A DNA stretch of 18,292 nucleotides from Flavobacteriales bacterium (GCA_016763135.1 JAESUI010000061.1:1-18292); one strand, 5' to 3'; shown: positions 1-7,519, counted from the stretch's first letter. Numbers and translations: made by a program. The notes: generated by a model from the sequence alone, not told the origin.

Positions 1-576
1 GATATTGAATTTGATTTCCCTATGGGGTTTAAAGAGCTAGAGGGAATTCATTCACGAACAGATTTTGATTTAAAGCAGCACGAAGAATATTCTGGGAAAA
101 AATTACAATACTTTGATCCAGAAATAAATGAAAGCTATGTTCCTTATGTCGTTGAAACTTCTGTTGGTTTAGATAGAACGTTCTTGGCTATTCTTTCGGC
201 AGCTTATACTGAAGAAAAATTAGATGATAACAAAGAACGTGTAGTCTTAAAATTACCTGCGTTTTTAGCGCCTATTAAAGTGGCTGTAATGCCTCTGTTA
301 AAGAAAGATGGCTTGCCAGAAAAAGCAAGAGAAATTTTTGATGTTTTAAAATTCGATTACAATTGTGTTTACGATGAAAAAGATACTCCAGGAAAACGAT
401 ACAGAAGACAAGACGCCATTGGAACTCCTTATTGTGTAATGGTTGACCACCAAACATTAGAAGATAATACAGTTACCATTAGAGATAGAGATACCATGGA
501 ACAAGAACGTGTTGCTATTGATGAAATTGAAACGATCTTAAAAGATAAACTGGATATTAGAAAGGTGTTGAACTAA
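1..576 (+). CDS. glyS: Glycyl-tRNA synthetase, single-chain dimeric type, C-terminal part (5' end outside window)
   Basis: This is the last 191 residues of a class II glycyl-tRNA synthetase, which charges tRNA-Gly in the cytoplasm. The frame is open from base 1, so the gene starts left of the window; the ATG at 22 is internal. A motif 3-like segment GLDRTFLAILSAAY (arginine of the ATP site) lies near residues 56-69. It is followed by the anticodon-binding domain, which begins around LPAFLAPIKVAVMPL and includes QDAIGTPYCVMVDHQT and VTIRDRDTMEQER. These match the single-polypeptide (GlyQS/eukaryote-like) enzyme used by Bacteroidota rather than the two-subunit bacterial type. It converges on a minus-strand gene 12 nt downstream, and I see no clear terminator between them. 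Confidence 0.95.
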   Translation, partial: DIEFDFPMGFKELEGIHSRTDFDLKQHEEYSGKKLQYFDPEINESYVPYVVETSVGLDRTFLAILSAAYTEEKLDDNKERVVLKLPAFLAPIKVAVMPLLKKDGLPEKAREIFDVLKFDYNCVYDEKDTPGKRYRRQDAIGTPYCVMVDHQTLEDNTVTIRDRDTMEQERVAIDEIETILKDKLDIRKVLN

Positions 577-588
577 ACAGTAGATTTA

Positions 589-1020
589 TTATTCTGATAC
601 AACCTCCCAATCAGCAGCATTGTAACTTCTTTTCTTTTTCCTTTTGGGAACATTTACATCCCTTTCAGTAGAAAATATAGTGAATAAGATTGCTCCAGTA
701 GCAAAAACTCCTATCCCAATATATTGTAAAGGTGTTTGTGGTGAATAGCTTTCCAAAAAAGAGTCGTCTAGTGATTGTTTCCCTAATCTTTCAGAGCCTA
801 TAATATATAAAACTGCTCCAGAAAGCGTTAATGCTCCTCCTGTAATTGATAATGGGTGTTTTATATTGTTAAATACTTTATATCCTTTATCATCAAGTCC
901 TCCAAGAGTTTTGTTATCATAGTTTTTTGGTGGATTAAAATCGTTTGGTATTGTTTCAACCTGAGTATTTCCAGTTAAAAAAAGTAATAACAATGTTATT
1001 GTGACTAATAATTTCAGCAT
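589..1020 (-). CDS. Small predicted membrane protein of unknown function
   Basis: A 143-residue protein I do not recognise. It has an N-terminal hydrophobic segment (residues 2-17) that looks like a signal peptide ending near TGNTQ. Two more hydrophobic stretches follow at about residues 57-76 and 97-117, both glycine-rich and each after a proline. The C-terminus is short and very basic (PKRKKKR) and then acidic. This fits a small inner-membrane protein with an exported loop between the two helices, but no function can be assigned. The ATG start lies 52 nt downstream of the purD stop on the same strand, so it could be read through from purD or use its own promoter. Confidence 0.7.
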   Translation of the reverse strand: MLKLLVTITLLLLFLTGNTQVETIPNDFNPPKNYDNKTLGGLDDKGYKVFNNIKHPLSITGGALTLSGAVLYIIGSERLGKQSLDDSFLESYSPQTPLQYIGIGVFATGAILFTIFSTERDVNVPKRKKKRSYNAADWEVVSE

Positions 1021-1072
1021 GTTTAAATTATTCTAAACAACTAATATACAGAATATTATGGAGTTAACAGCT

Positions 1073-2344
1073 TTATACTAAATCAAAACCAATATCTTTT
1101 CGGTAGTTTTTCTTTTCAAAATTTATTTTTTCAGCATTTGAAAAGGAATAGCTTAAGGCTTCTTCTATACTGCTTCCAAAAGAGGTTAACGCCAATACTC
1201 TACCACCAGAAGTAACAATGTTATCTCCTTCTTGTTTTGTTCCTGCATGAAAAGGAATGCTATTCTCAATAGCATCAAAACCTGTCATTATTTTTCCTTT
1301 TTCGTAGCTTTCTGGATAACCTCCCGAAACCAACATTACCGTTGTTGCTATTCTGTCATCTACTTCAAAAGTTTTTTCATGGAGCGTTTGATTGGCAACA
1401 CCTTCAAATAAATCCAATAAATCAGATTTAATTCTTGGTATCACCACCTCCGTTTCAGGGTCTCCCATTCTAACGTTGTACTCAACAACTGAAGGGGTAC
1501 CATTATTATTCATTAAACCAATAAAAATAAATCCTTTGTAATCTATTCCATCCACTTTTAATCCAGCAATAGTTGGTTTAACCACCAATTCTTCTACTTT
1601 TTTCAAATAAGCTTCATCAGCAAATGGTACTGGTGAAATAGCTCCCATACCTCCTGTATTTAAGCCTGTATCTCCTTCACCAATTCTTTTATAATCTTTA
1701 GCTGAAGGCAATATTTTATAACTTTCCCCATCTGTTAACACAAAAACCGAAAGCTCTATTCCATGTAAAAATTCTTCAATAACCACAGTTGCAGAGGCGT
1801 TTCCAAACTTACCATTAGTCATGTTGGCTAATTCTGTTTTAGCCTCTACTAAATCATCTAAAATCAACACTCCTTTTCCTGCGGCTAATCCATCTGCTTT
1901 TAGCACATAAGGAGATTCTAATGTCTCTAAAAAAGCGTAGCCTTCCTCTAAATTATCCTTCGTAAAACTTTGGTATTTTGCTGTAGGAACTCCATGTTTT
2001 ATCATGAATTTTTTAGAAAACTCTTTACTTCCTTCGAGTTCTGCACCATCTTTTTTAGGACCAATTACTCCTATATTTTTCAATTGTTCATCAGCCAAAA
2101 AATAATCATGAATTCCATTTACTAATGGGTCTTCTGGTCCAACAACAACAATTTTAATGTTATTACTTAAGACAAATTCTTTAATCGCTTCAAAATCATT
2201 CACGCCAATTTCTACGTTGGTTCCTACCTGAGCAGTTCCAGCATTGCCGGGTGCAATAAAAAGATTAGTTAGTTTTGGGCTTTGAGCCAATTTCCATGCA
2301 AAAGCATGCTCTCTACCTCCTGAACCAAGTATTAATACATTCAT
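1073..2344 (-). CDS. purD: Phosphoribosylamine--glycine ligase (GAR synthetase)
   Basis: This enzyme ligates glycine to 5-phosphoribosylamine using ATP, the second step of de novo purine synthesis, in the cytoplasm. The 423-residue length is normal for the family. The N-terminal glycine loop with GGREHA is at residues 9-14 and VVGPEDPLVNGI at about 67-78. The ATP-grasp domain carries LKADGLAAGKGVLI at about 148-161, NTGGMGAISPVPF at about 229-241 and the metal/ATP-site EYNVRMGDPETEV at about 288-300. The ATP-grasp C-terminal domain follows with no break. It stands alone, with no other purine gene in view. A terminator of the upstream pheS transcript lies between them, so purD probably has its own promoter in 2345-2400. 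Confidence 0.97.
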   Translation of the reverse strand: MNVLILGSGGREHAFAWKLAQSPKLTNLFIAPGNAGTAQVGTNVEIGVNDFEAIKEFVLSNNIKIVVVGPEDPLVNGIHDYFLADEQLKNIGVIGPKKDGAELEGSKEFSKKFMIKHGVPTAKYQSFTKDNLEEGYAFLETLESPYVLKADGLAAGKGVLILDDLVEAKTELANMTNGKFGNASATVVIEEFLHGIELSVFVLTDGESYKILPSAKDYKRIGEGDTGLNTGGMGAISPVPFADEAYLKKVEELVVKPTIAGLKVDGIDYKGFIFIGLMNNNGTPSVVEYNVRMGDPETEVVIPRIKSDLLDLFEGVANQTLHEKTFEVDDRIATTVMLVSGGYPESYEKGKIMTGFDAIENSIPFHAGTKQEGDNIVTSGGRVLALTSFGSSIEEALSYSFSNAEKINFEKKNYRKDIGFDLV

Positions 2345-2364
2345 GTTGATATTTTAATCCGTTT

Positions 2365-2384
2365 CATTTCGACTACACTCAATG
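2365..2384. repeat. Possible copy of a Bacteroidota interspersed repeat fragment
   Basis: The 20-nt stretch CATTTCGACTACACTCAATG just upstream of purD resembles the short intergenic repeat seen in many flavobacterial genomes (of the type TGAGCGTAGTCGAAATG on the other strand). Only one copy is present here, so its repetitive nature is recalled rather than seen. CATT/AATG at its ends can pair. Confidence 0.3.
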
Positions 2385-2395
2385 CGTACTCAATC

Positions 2396-2437
2396 GCAAA
2401 AATAAAAAATCCCCCACGTGTTACGAAAGGGATTTTA
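2396..2437 (-). terminator. Intrinsic terminator behind pheS
   Basis: Read on the minus strand, AAAATCCC (2436-2429) pairs perfectly with GGGATTTT (2413-2406) across a 15-nt loop and is followed by a T-rich tract (TTTTTTATTTTT). It lies 28 nt after the reconstructed pheS stop and before purD, as expected for the end of the cyclophilin-pheS transcript. The long loop and AT-rich stem make it moderate in strength. Confidence 0.65.
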
Positions 2438-2464
2438 GAATATTTATAAGAAGTTATTAATCTA

Positions 2465-3492
2465 TTAAAAAGCTGCTTTAAATTGTTCTAAAAATCGAAC
2501 ATCATTTTCAGAGAACAATCTTAAATCATTAATTTTATATTTGAGCATAGCAATCCGTTCCACTCCCATTCCGAAAGCAAATCCAGTATATTTTTTACTG
2601 TCAATTCCGAATTATCCAATACACTTGGGTCAACCATTCCACAGCCCATTATTTCTAAGTAACCAGTATATTTACACACGTTACACCCTTTGCTATTACA
2701 CACCGAGCACGAAACATCCATCTCGGCACTTGGCTCTGTAAACGGAAAGTAAGAAGGTCTTAATCTAATTTTTGTTTCTTCTCCAAACATTTCTTTAGCG
2801 AAATACATCAACGTTTGTTTAAGGTCTGCAAACGAAACATCTTCTGCAATATATAACCCTTCTACTTGATGAAAAAAGCAATGTGCTCTTGCAGAAATTG
2901 CTTCATTACGGTAAACTCTTCCTGGAGAAAGTGTTCTAATTGGAGGTTCTGTGTTTTCCATAATTCGAACTTGCACAGAAGAAGTATGTGTTCTTAATGC
3001 AATTTCGTCATCGCCATCAGATTCTACAAAAAAGGTGTCTTGCATATCTCTTGCAGGGTGTTCTGGTGGAAAATTTAATGCAGAGAAATTATGCCAATCA
3101 TCTTCTATTTCTGGTCCTTCAGAAACTGTAAATCCTATTCTTGAAAAAATATCGATTATTTCATTTCGAACAATAGAAATTGGATGCCTACTCCCTAATT
3201 TCACAGGTGCAGCTGTTCTACTTAAATCCATATCAATATCTGTAGATTTTTCTACTCCAGTTAAACTAGATTTAAATTCATCAAATTTTGCTTGGGCTTT
3301 TATTTTTAATTCATTAATCGCCTGACCAACTTCTTTCTTTTGTTCGTTAGGTACATTCTTAAAATCAGCAAATAAGTCTTTGATTTTGCCTTTACTCCCT
3401 AATAACTTAATACGGAAATCTTCTAACTGTTCTTTACTCTCAGCTTTAAATTCTTCAACTTCGCTTAATAGCTCCTTAATTTTTTCTTTCAT
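2465..3492 (-). pseudogene. pheS: Phenylalanyl-tRNA synthetase alpha subunit, with a one-base frameshift near the 3' end
   Basis: PheS is the catalytic subunit of the PheS2PheT2 enzyme that charges tRNA-Phe. The main frame runs from the ATG at 3492 to a stop at 2521. It contains the N-terminal coiled-coil region (about residues 1-85), the class II core with SRHPISIVRNEIIDIF, motif 2 around SPGRVYRNEAISARAHCFFHQ, and a cysteine cluster CSVCNSKGCNVC. Around base 2609 the homology jumps to another frame. After ...VDPSVLDN the next frame reads GIDSKKYTGFAFGMGVERIA (motif 3), then MLKYKIND and ends QFKAAF-stop at 2465. Restoring one base gives 342 residues, the usual length. Because pheS is essential, a sequencing or assembly error is likelier than a true pseudogene. 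It starts 3 nt after the cyclophilin gene stop, so the two are probably one operon. Confidence 0.9.
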
Positions 3493-3495
3493 TTT

Positions 3496-4173
3496 TTACT
3501 TTTTAACAATTTTCATTGTCATGGCAACATCTTCTTTTGGTCTATTTGCTCTACCTGTATTCACTGCGGCTATTTTATCTATCACGTCAAAACCCTCTAT
3601 TACTTCCCCAAAAACGGTATATAACATATCTAATTGTGGTGTCCCTCCTTCTGTTTCGTACATTTTATATTGCTCTTCAGTATAAGTTACCTGTAGGTTT
3701 CTATCTTTTATAAATTGATCCAATTCCTTTTTTGTAAACTTCCTTCCTTGAACTATATAGAATTGTGAACCTGACGATTCCTTATTTGGATTTACATGAT
3801 CTGGTTGTCTTGCAGCCGCTAAAGCACCTCTTTTATGAATGAAATTTGCGTCAAATTTAGCAGGGATTGTATATCCTGGCCCACTATTTCCAAGCATTGC
3901 CCCTTTCTTCGCATTTTTAGAATCAGGGTCGCCTCCTTGTATCATAAATGTTTGTATAACCCGATGAAATAAGGTGCTATCATAAAACCCTTTTTCTACC
4001 AATTTTATAAAATTATCCCGGTGCTTAGGCGTTTCATTATAGAGTACTAATTTTATATCTCCATAAGGTGTAGAAATTAATACTTTAGTCTGTTTCTTCT
4101 TTTTTGGTGCCAATCCACTGATAGTGAAGAGAGTTATGAAGATTAAGATAATAGAGAATATTTTCTTTGTCAT
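3496..4173 (-). CDS. Exported cyclophilin-type peptidyl-prolyl cis-trans isomerase
   Basis: A 225-residue PPIase that catalyses cis/trans isomerisation of X-Pro bonds and probably acts in the periplasm. Residues 5-21 are a hydrophobic signal segment, followed by a lysine-rich stretch and the cyclophilin domain from about residue 29. The active-site signature is clear: FHRVI (69-73, with the catalytic Arg71), FMIQGGDP (76-83) and GSQFYIVQG (135-143). A lysine-rich insertion around 146-175 before LYTVFGEV is, as I recall, common in Bacteroidota cyclophilins. No lipobox cysteine is present. The gene is directly upstream of pheS with a 3-nt gap, and is divergent from the lipoprotein gene at 4255. 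It could assist folding of exported proline-containing proteins, but its substrates cannot be told from sequence. Confidence 0.92.
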   Translation of the reverse strand: MTKKIFSIILIFITLFTISGLAPKKKKQTKVLISTPYGDIKLVLYNETPKHRDNFIKLVEKGFYDSTLFHRVIQTFMIQGGDPDSKNAKKGAMLGNSGPGYTIPAKFDANFIHKRGALAAARQPDHVNPNKESSGSQFYIVQGRKFTKKELDQFIKDRNLQVTYTEEQYKMYETEGGTPQLDMLYTVFGEVIEGFDVIDKIAAVNTGRANRPKEDVAMTMKIVKK

Positions 4174-4183
4174 GATAATTTAT

Positions 4184-4191
4184 TATATTTG
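4184..4191 (+). promoter_or_regulatory. Candidate -7 box for the lipoprotein gene
   Basis: TATATTTG matches the Bacteroidota sigma-70 -7 consensus TAnnTTTG exactly and would give a leader of roughly 55 nt before the ATG at 4255. The nearest upstream TTTG (4166-4169) is only 14 nt away, shorter than the usual spacing of about 19 nt. This is therefore a partial match, lying in the divergent gap with the cyclophilin gene. Confidence 0.35.
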
Positions 4192-4254
4192 TTAATTACA
4201 ATATTAAGAATTTATGCCTTATTTAAGGTTTTGAAGGGTTAAAATTAGAAAGAG

Positions 4255-4674
4255 ATGAAACACAACTATTTATATACAATTGGCGTTTTGCTTGTAGTGG
4301 CCATAACAATTGGCGCATGTAGTAAAAAAGAAAGAGGGCCAAGATTAATAATTCATGTAATAGAAAAGAATGGGCCTATAGCTCCAGGAGCTAGTGTTCA
4401 CGCATGGCCTGGAAATGATGCTGGGACACCTGGGGTTACGATTAATGATGAATTAATGGATCAAACAGTTACAACTGATGCTGCAGGAGATGCAATTTTT
4501 GACTTTAAATTTTCTGCTGTTTTAGATGTAGATGTTATTTATTATAAAAACTATTTAGATACTTTATTGAACCCTGTAACTGACACTTTATATGGGCATA
4601 GAGTTGTAAAAATAGAGCAAGTAAGACAATCTAGCCATGAAAACAACTACTACGAAACTGTAGAAGTTAAATAA
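4255..4674 (+). CDS. Small lipoprotein of unknown function
   Basis: A 139-residue lipoprotein. The N-terminus MKHNYLYTIGVLLVVAITIG leads into the lipobox I-G-A-C with the lipidated cysteine at residue 22, followed by SKKE. The mature part begins with a beta-rich stretch (PRLIIHVIEKNGPIAPGASV) and continues with VTTDAAGDAIFDFKF and a second short beta region. This resembles the carboxypeptidase-regulatory-like or other Ig-like folds of Bacteroidota surface lipoproteins, but that is only a fold-level impression. No function is assigned. The ATG is preceded by an AAAGAG stretch. The gene ends 1 nt before the stop of the convergent minus-strand gene, and its transcript probably ends at the hairpin at 4727-4757. 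Confidence 0.75.
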   Translation: MKHNYLYTIGVLLVVAITIGACSKKERGPRLIIHVIEKNGPIAPGASVHAWPGNDAGTPGVTINDELMDQTVTTDAAGDAIFDFKFSAVLDVDVIYYKNYLDTLLNPVTDTLYGHRVVKIEQVRQSSHENNYYETVEVK

Positions 4675-4675
4675 A

Positions 4676-5008
4676 CTATATATCAAAATAGTTTATAATG
4701 GCTTCTTTTAAGAAATGCTGTTGATTCTCCCCTTGTACTTCACTGGGGAGTTTTTTTATGTTTTTAAAATGAGGCCAATCATCATCATCCTTACCTATAA
4801 GTTGATAATATCCAAGTCCTGATAAAACAGTACAGATCCCAATATGAATAATATCCAACTTTTCTTCCTTGCTATAGTTAGCATCATTCTTTCCCAGTTC
4901 TTGTAACCCTATAACAAAAAGAATAGTTTGCTCATCTATTTTTTCACCAAAACGCTGCTGAAGCATTTCTTCAACTAGCAACCACTTTTCTTTTAATTCT
5001 TCATTCAT
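4676..5008 (-). CDS. Conserved small cytoplasmic protein, function unknown
   Basis: A 110-residue acidic, soluble protein with no signal peptide or membrane segment. It starts MNEELKEKW and contains ILFVIGLQELGKN, a stretch with DIIHIGICTVLSGLGYYQL, and DWPHFKNIKKLP, ending in a hydrophobic EAIINYFDI. I recall similar short proteins with the pattern ILFLIGVQELG...YY...DWPHW in other Bacteroidota, always hypothetical. An upstream in-frame GTG at 5026 would add six residues. The ATG at 5008 is preferred because family members, as I recall them, begin at this point and GTG starts are rare in this phylum. Its 3' part carries the terminator of the opposite gene, so the two transcripts overlap. Confidence 0.7.
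   Translation of the reverse strand: MNEELKEKWLLVEEMLQQRFGEKIDEQTILFVIGLQELGKNDANYSKEEKLDIIHIGICTVLSGLGYYQLIGKDDDDWPHFKNIKKLPSEVQGENQQHFLKEAIINYFDI
4727..4757 (+). terminator. Intrinsic terminator of the plus-strand lipoprotein gene, inside the opposite gene
   Basis: CTCCCC (4727-4732) pairs with GGGGAG (4745-4750) over a 12-nt loop and is followed immediately by seven T (4751-4757). It is 52 nt after the stop of the plus-strand lipoprotein gene and lies within the coding sequence of the minus-strand gene. There the same bases encode KKLPSEVQGE. Confidence 0.75.
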
Positions 5009-5112
5009 CTTAGCAAAAGTAATCACTTATCATTTAGGTATAAACAATTTAGCATTAATAAATTGATGTGGCAATTACAATTCGCGAGATTGTATAATGT
5101 AGTTTTGGGTAA

Positions 5113-5676
5113 ATGAATTATTTTGACATAATAATAATAATTCCTCTGATTTGGGGAGCCTTTAAAGGGTTTAAAAAAGGATTAATCATAGAGATTGCAT
5201 CTCTAATTGCCTTATTTTTGGGTGTTTGGGGTGGAGTTAAGTTTTCATCAATTTCAGCGAAATATCTCAGCGGAATGTTTGATGTTTCCGAAAAAATTAT
5301 GCCATTAATATCATTTGCAATTACTTTTATTTTAATAGTAATTGCTGTATATGCTTTAGCTAAAATGCTGCAAAAAGTAATAAAAATGGTTGCAATAGGA
5401 TTAGTAAATAAAATAGCTGGACTAGCTTTTGGCGTGCTAAAGTTTACATTAATCATTAGCATTATTCTAACCCTTGTAAACAATGTTAATTCAGAAATAG
5501 AATTCATCGAGCCTGAAATGGAAACCTCATCACTCCTCTATAAACCAATTAGCTCTCTTGCTCCAGCAGTTATTCCTGGTTTGCAAAACATTAGTATAAA
5601 TGGAATTGTAGAAGAAGCTTTAAAAGAAGAGGCTCACCATGGCTCTGATGAAGCCTCTATAGATTCCGAACAATAA
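5113..5676 (+). CDS. CvpA-family inner-membrane protein
   Basis: A 187-residue integral membrane protein of the CvpA family (colicin V production protein-like), whose biochemical role is not settled. The N-terminus matches the family pattern well: MNYFDIIIIIPLIWGAFKGF, then the GLIIEIASLIALFLGVWGG segment. Four hydrophobic helices are visible at about residues 3-20, 26-42, 64-84 and 98-121. A soluble acidic tail rich in glutamate and serine follows. TAGTTTTG at 5100-5107 matches a -7 box but sits so close to the ATG that the transcript would be nearly leaderless, so the promoter is uncertain. The stop is 2 nt from the stop of the convergent gldM gene. Confidence 0.85.
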   Translation: MNYFDIIIIIPLIWGAFKGFKKGLIIEIASLIALFLGVWGGVKFSSISAKYLSGMFDVSEKIMPLISFAITFILIVIAVYALAKMLQKVIKMVAIGLVNKIAGLAFGVLKFTLIISIILTLVNNVNSEIEFIEPEMETSSLLYKPISSLAPAVIPGLQNISINGIVEEALKEEAHHGSDEASIDSEQ

Positions 5677-5678
5677 CC

Positions 5679-7301
5679 TTATTTTATAGTTATTATCATT
5701 CCAGATAACCCTTGTATTTGACCATTCACATCTCTAACCGCAACTTTAGAAAAATATACCTTATCTCCTACTCTTAATCTTGTTCTAAAAAACCTTTTTG
5801 TTTTTTCGGTAATAAATTTGTCTTTCATTTTAGATTCATCAAAGACTCTACTTCCATTTCTATATACTTCAACCAAACAATTTGTAACCGTTAAGGGTAG
5901 ACCATTGAAAACAAAGCTTGGCCCATAATCTACTTTTACTATTGGAAACGTAGCCATCTTGTTTCTTTTTATTGAAAATTCTCCCGACTTATTTAAAAAA
6001 GAGACTTCTGGTTTTGGCAATTTTTTTACTACAAAGACCCTTTTTCCCATGCTTCGTGTTTCTCCATCAGACATGATAGCACTAACATTTACATTTACAT
6101 TCCGAGGGGATCCTGTGCTCAATTTTACTTCATATTTACCATTTGATGTCTTTTTTATTCGATTCCCCGAACCAGAAATAGTTGCTCTAATATTTTCTGA
6201 TGCAACTCCGGGAACAGAAATAGAAACTGGATTTTTGGGCCCTATATAAAATACATTCATTTTATCTGGAGAAACTACTAAACTCGGTTTAGCAACAATA
6301 TATTCCGATTTAAAAGGGAAAATTTCTACTCCTCCACCTTGTTTTTTTAATTTCAACACTCCTTCATAACTAAAAATCCCTTCTCTAGTTGTAGCTACCG
6401 TATACTGCCCTAACCCATTATTAACTGGAATAGAATCTATTACGGAAACTAGCTCGTTTTTTGTAGAATCATATTCTCCTATCAATATTTCAGGATTTTG
6501 AGTGGTGCTAAAAGCCGCTAAAAAAACATCTGCTTTATAATCTTCTCCTAATAAAACATAGTTAGAACTTGGTATCACTCTCGTTATTATTGTATCAAAA
6601 TTAAATTGTTTTTTTCCTGCTTTTTGTAGAAGAGCACTCACAACATCATATTCAACTTTTTTTATGTCGGTTTGTATCTTTGATAAAATTGTAATTGTAG
6701 CAGCTAAAGGTGTATGATAAAAGTTCCCCATCTCCCAGTTTTCTTTTCCTGAACTCGATATTACATCATCTGTTTCTAAATTAATATTTAATAGTTTTTG
6801 CTGTTTTTTATTAAATAAACTTAGCATCATTGTTTTATATGTTGATAATTTATCTTTCAACTCTCGTGCTAACCCATTAGAGCCATCTTCACTTTGACCA
6901 ATCATTATATTGGTTGGTATATCATAGTTATCTTTAGCATTTACAAATTTTAATTGTAAAGTATCCGCTTCATTTTCTGTGATTTTTTCTGTCTCTTTAA
7001 GTAGTTTGATTTGCAGGTCTTTAATGTAGTTAATTAGCTTAAAAGAAGATTGTTTGGCCTTTTGAGCTTTCTTCCAAAAAGGAGTTACTTTAACAGGGTC
7101 AAATTGTTTTGCTACATTAAAATCCGAATACAACGATTCGTTTTTTTCATTATAATTAACTACTGTGTTTTCTAAACTTGTATTAATCAAAACAAATGCA
7201 TCTAAAATATCTTTAGATACATTTAATGCCAATAGTGCTGTTAACACTAAATACATCATTCCAATCATTTTTTGTCGTGGTGATAGGTTTCCTCCGCTCA
7301 T
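5679..7301 (-). CDS. gldM: GldM-family type IX secretion/gliding motor protein
   Basis: GldM forms, with GldL, the proton-driven rotary motor of the type IX secretion system and gliding apparatus. Its N-terminal helix crosses the inner membrane and its four periplasmic domains reach toward the GldKN ring. Here the diagnostic start MSGGNLSPRQKMIGMMYLVL is followed by one transmembrane helix at about residues 11-29. A helical periplasmic domain follows (to about residue 230, with SLENTVVNYNEKNESLY). Beta-rich domains come next, including VEIFPFKSEYIVAKPSLVVS and a C-terminal domain from about residue 428 with DYGPSFVFNG and AVRDVNGQIQGLSGM. The 540 residues are slightly longer than typical GldM. 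Unusually, gldK, gldL and gldN are not adjacent. The gene follows the PorP-OmpA genes after a 218-nt structured gap. It may be the only GldM or a second paralogue; the window cannot decide. Confidence 0.93.
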   Translation of the reverse strand: MSGGNLSPRQKMIGMMYLVLTALLALNVSKDILDAFVLINTSLENTVVNYNEKNESLYSDFNVAKQFDPVKVTPFWKKAQKAKQSSFKLINYIKDLQIKLLKETEKITENEADTLQLKFVNAKDNYDIPTNIMIGQSEDGSNGLARELKDKLSTYKTMMLSLFNKKQQKLLNINLETDDVISSSGKENWEMGNFYHTPLAATITILSKIQTDIKKVEYDVVSALLQKAGKKQFNFDTIITRVIPSSNYVLLGEDYKADVFLAAFSTTQNPEILIGEYDSTKNELVSVIDSIPVNNGLGQYTVATTREGIFSYEGVLKLKKQGGGVEIFPFKSEYIVAKPSLVVSPDKMNVFYIGPKNPVSISVPGVASENIRATISGSGNRIKKTSNGKYEVKLSTGSPRNVNVNVSAIMSDGETRSMGKRVFVVKKLPKPEVSFLNKSGEFSIKRNKMATFPIVKVDYGPSFVFNGLPLTVTNCLVEVYRNGSRVFDESKMKDKFITEKTKRFFRTRLRVGDKVYFSKVAVRDVNGQIQGLSGMIITIK

Positions 7302-7338
7302 AATTTTAAATTTTTAGTTAAACAATACTTTTTAGTTT

Positions 7339-7353
7339 GGATAATAGTTATCC
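7339..7353. repeat. Short perfect inverted repeat upstream of gldM
   Basis: GGATAA-TAG-TTATCC, a 6-bp stem with a 3-nt centre, lies 38 nt upstream of the gldM ATG. It could be an operator or an RNA hairpin in the gldM leader. It is one of several inverted repeats in this gap. Confidence 0.5.
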
Positions 7354-7359
7354 ATTAAA

Positions 7360-7376
7360 CACCCAAAAAGAGGGTG
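7360..7376. repeat. Inverted repeat upstream of gldM
   Basis: CACCC (7360-7364) and GGGTG (7372-7376) form a 5-bp GC-rich stem with a 7-nt loop. On the minus strand it is followed only by TTTAAT, so it would be a poor terminator. It lies just 6 nt from the repeat at 7339-7353. Confidence 0.45.
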
Positions 7377-7405
7377 GTCAAAAAAGTATCACTGCGCAGG
7401 ATACC

Positions 7406-7474
7406 GAACCTTTTTAAATCGAATTATAAAAATTCGGATAGGTAATTTTAAAGGTTCTATGTATATAATACATA
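7406..7474. repeat. Nested inverted repeats between the ompA-like gene and gldM
   Basis: An inner hairpin CGAATT/AATTCG (7420-7425 and 7431-7436, 5-nt loop) sits inside an outer arm pair GAACCTTT/AAAGGTTC (7406-7413 and 7450-7457). Directly beside it is a third hairpin, TATGTAT/ATACATA (7458-7464 and 7468-7474). Two direct repeats interleave with these: GATAGGTAA at 7437-7445 and 7502-7510, and AGGATAC at 7398-7404 and 7484-7490. The element could end or attenuate the operon transcript before gldM. It lacks the G+C-rich stem and T-tract of a standard intrinsic terminator. Confidence 0.55.
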
Positions 7475-7519
7475 AAAAGAAAAAGGATACAGAAATATTA
7501 AGATAGGTAAGAAGGAGTG

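Noticed and set aside
2951..3325. Plus-strand open frame opposite pheS
   Set aside because: The minus strand encodes conserved PheS sequence throughout this interval; the plus-strand product looks like random antisense sequence.
5118..5507. Minus-strand open frame opposite cvpA
   Set aside because: It lies wholly within the CvpA gene on the other strand and has no recognisable domain or upstream signal.
5672..5694. AATAAC/GTTATT inverted repeat at the cvpA-gldM convergence as a two-way terminator
   Set aside because: The stem has only one G-C pair, an 11-nt loop and no T-tract on either strand; it largely follows from the two stop codons and AT-rich sequence.
7302..7519. tRNA or remnant gldL gene in the gap between the ompA-like gene and gldM
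   Set aside because: The hairpin arms do not form a cloverleaf and there is no T-arm consensus. No frame in the gap shows GldL-like hydrophobic helices.
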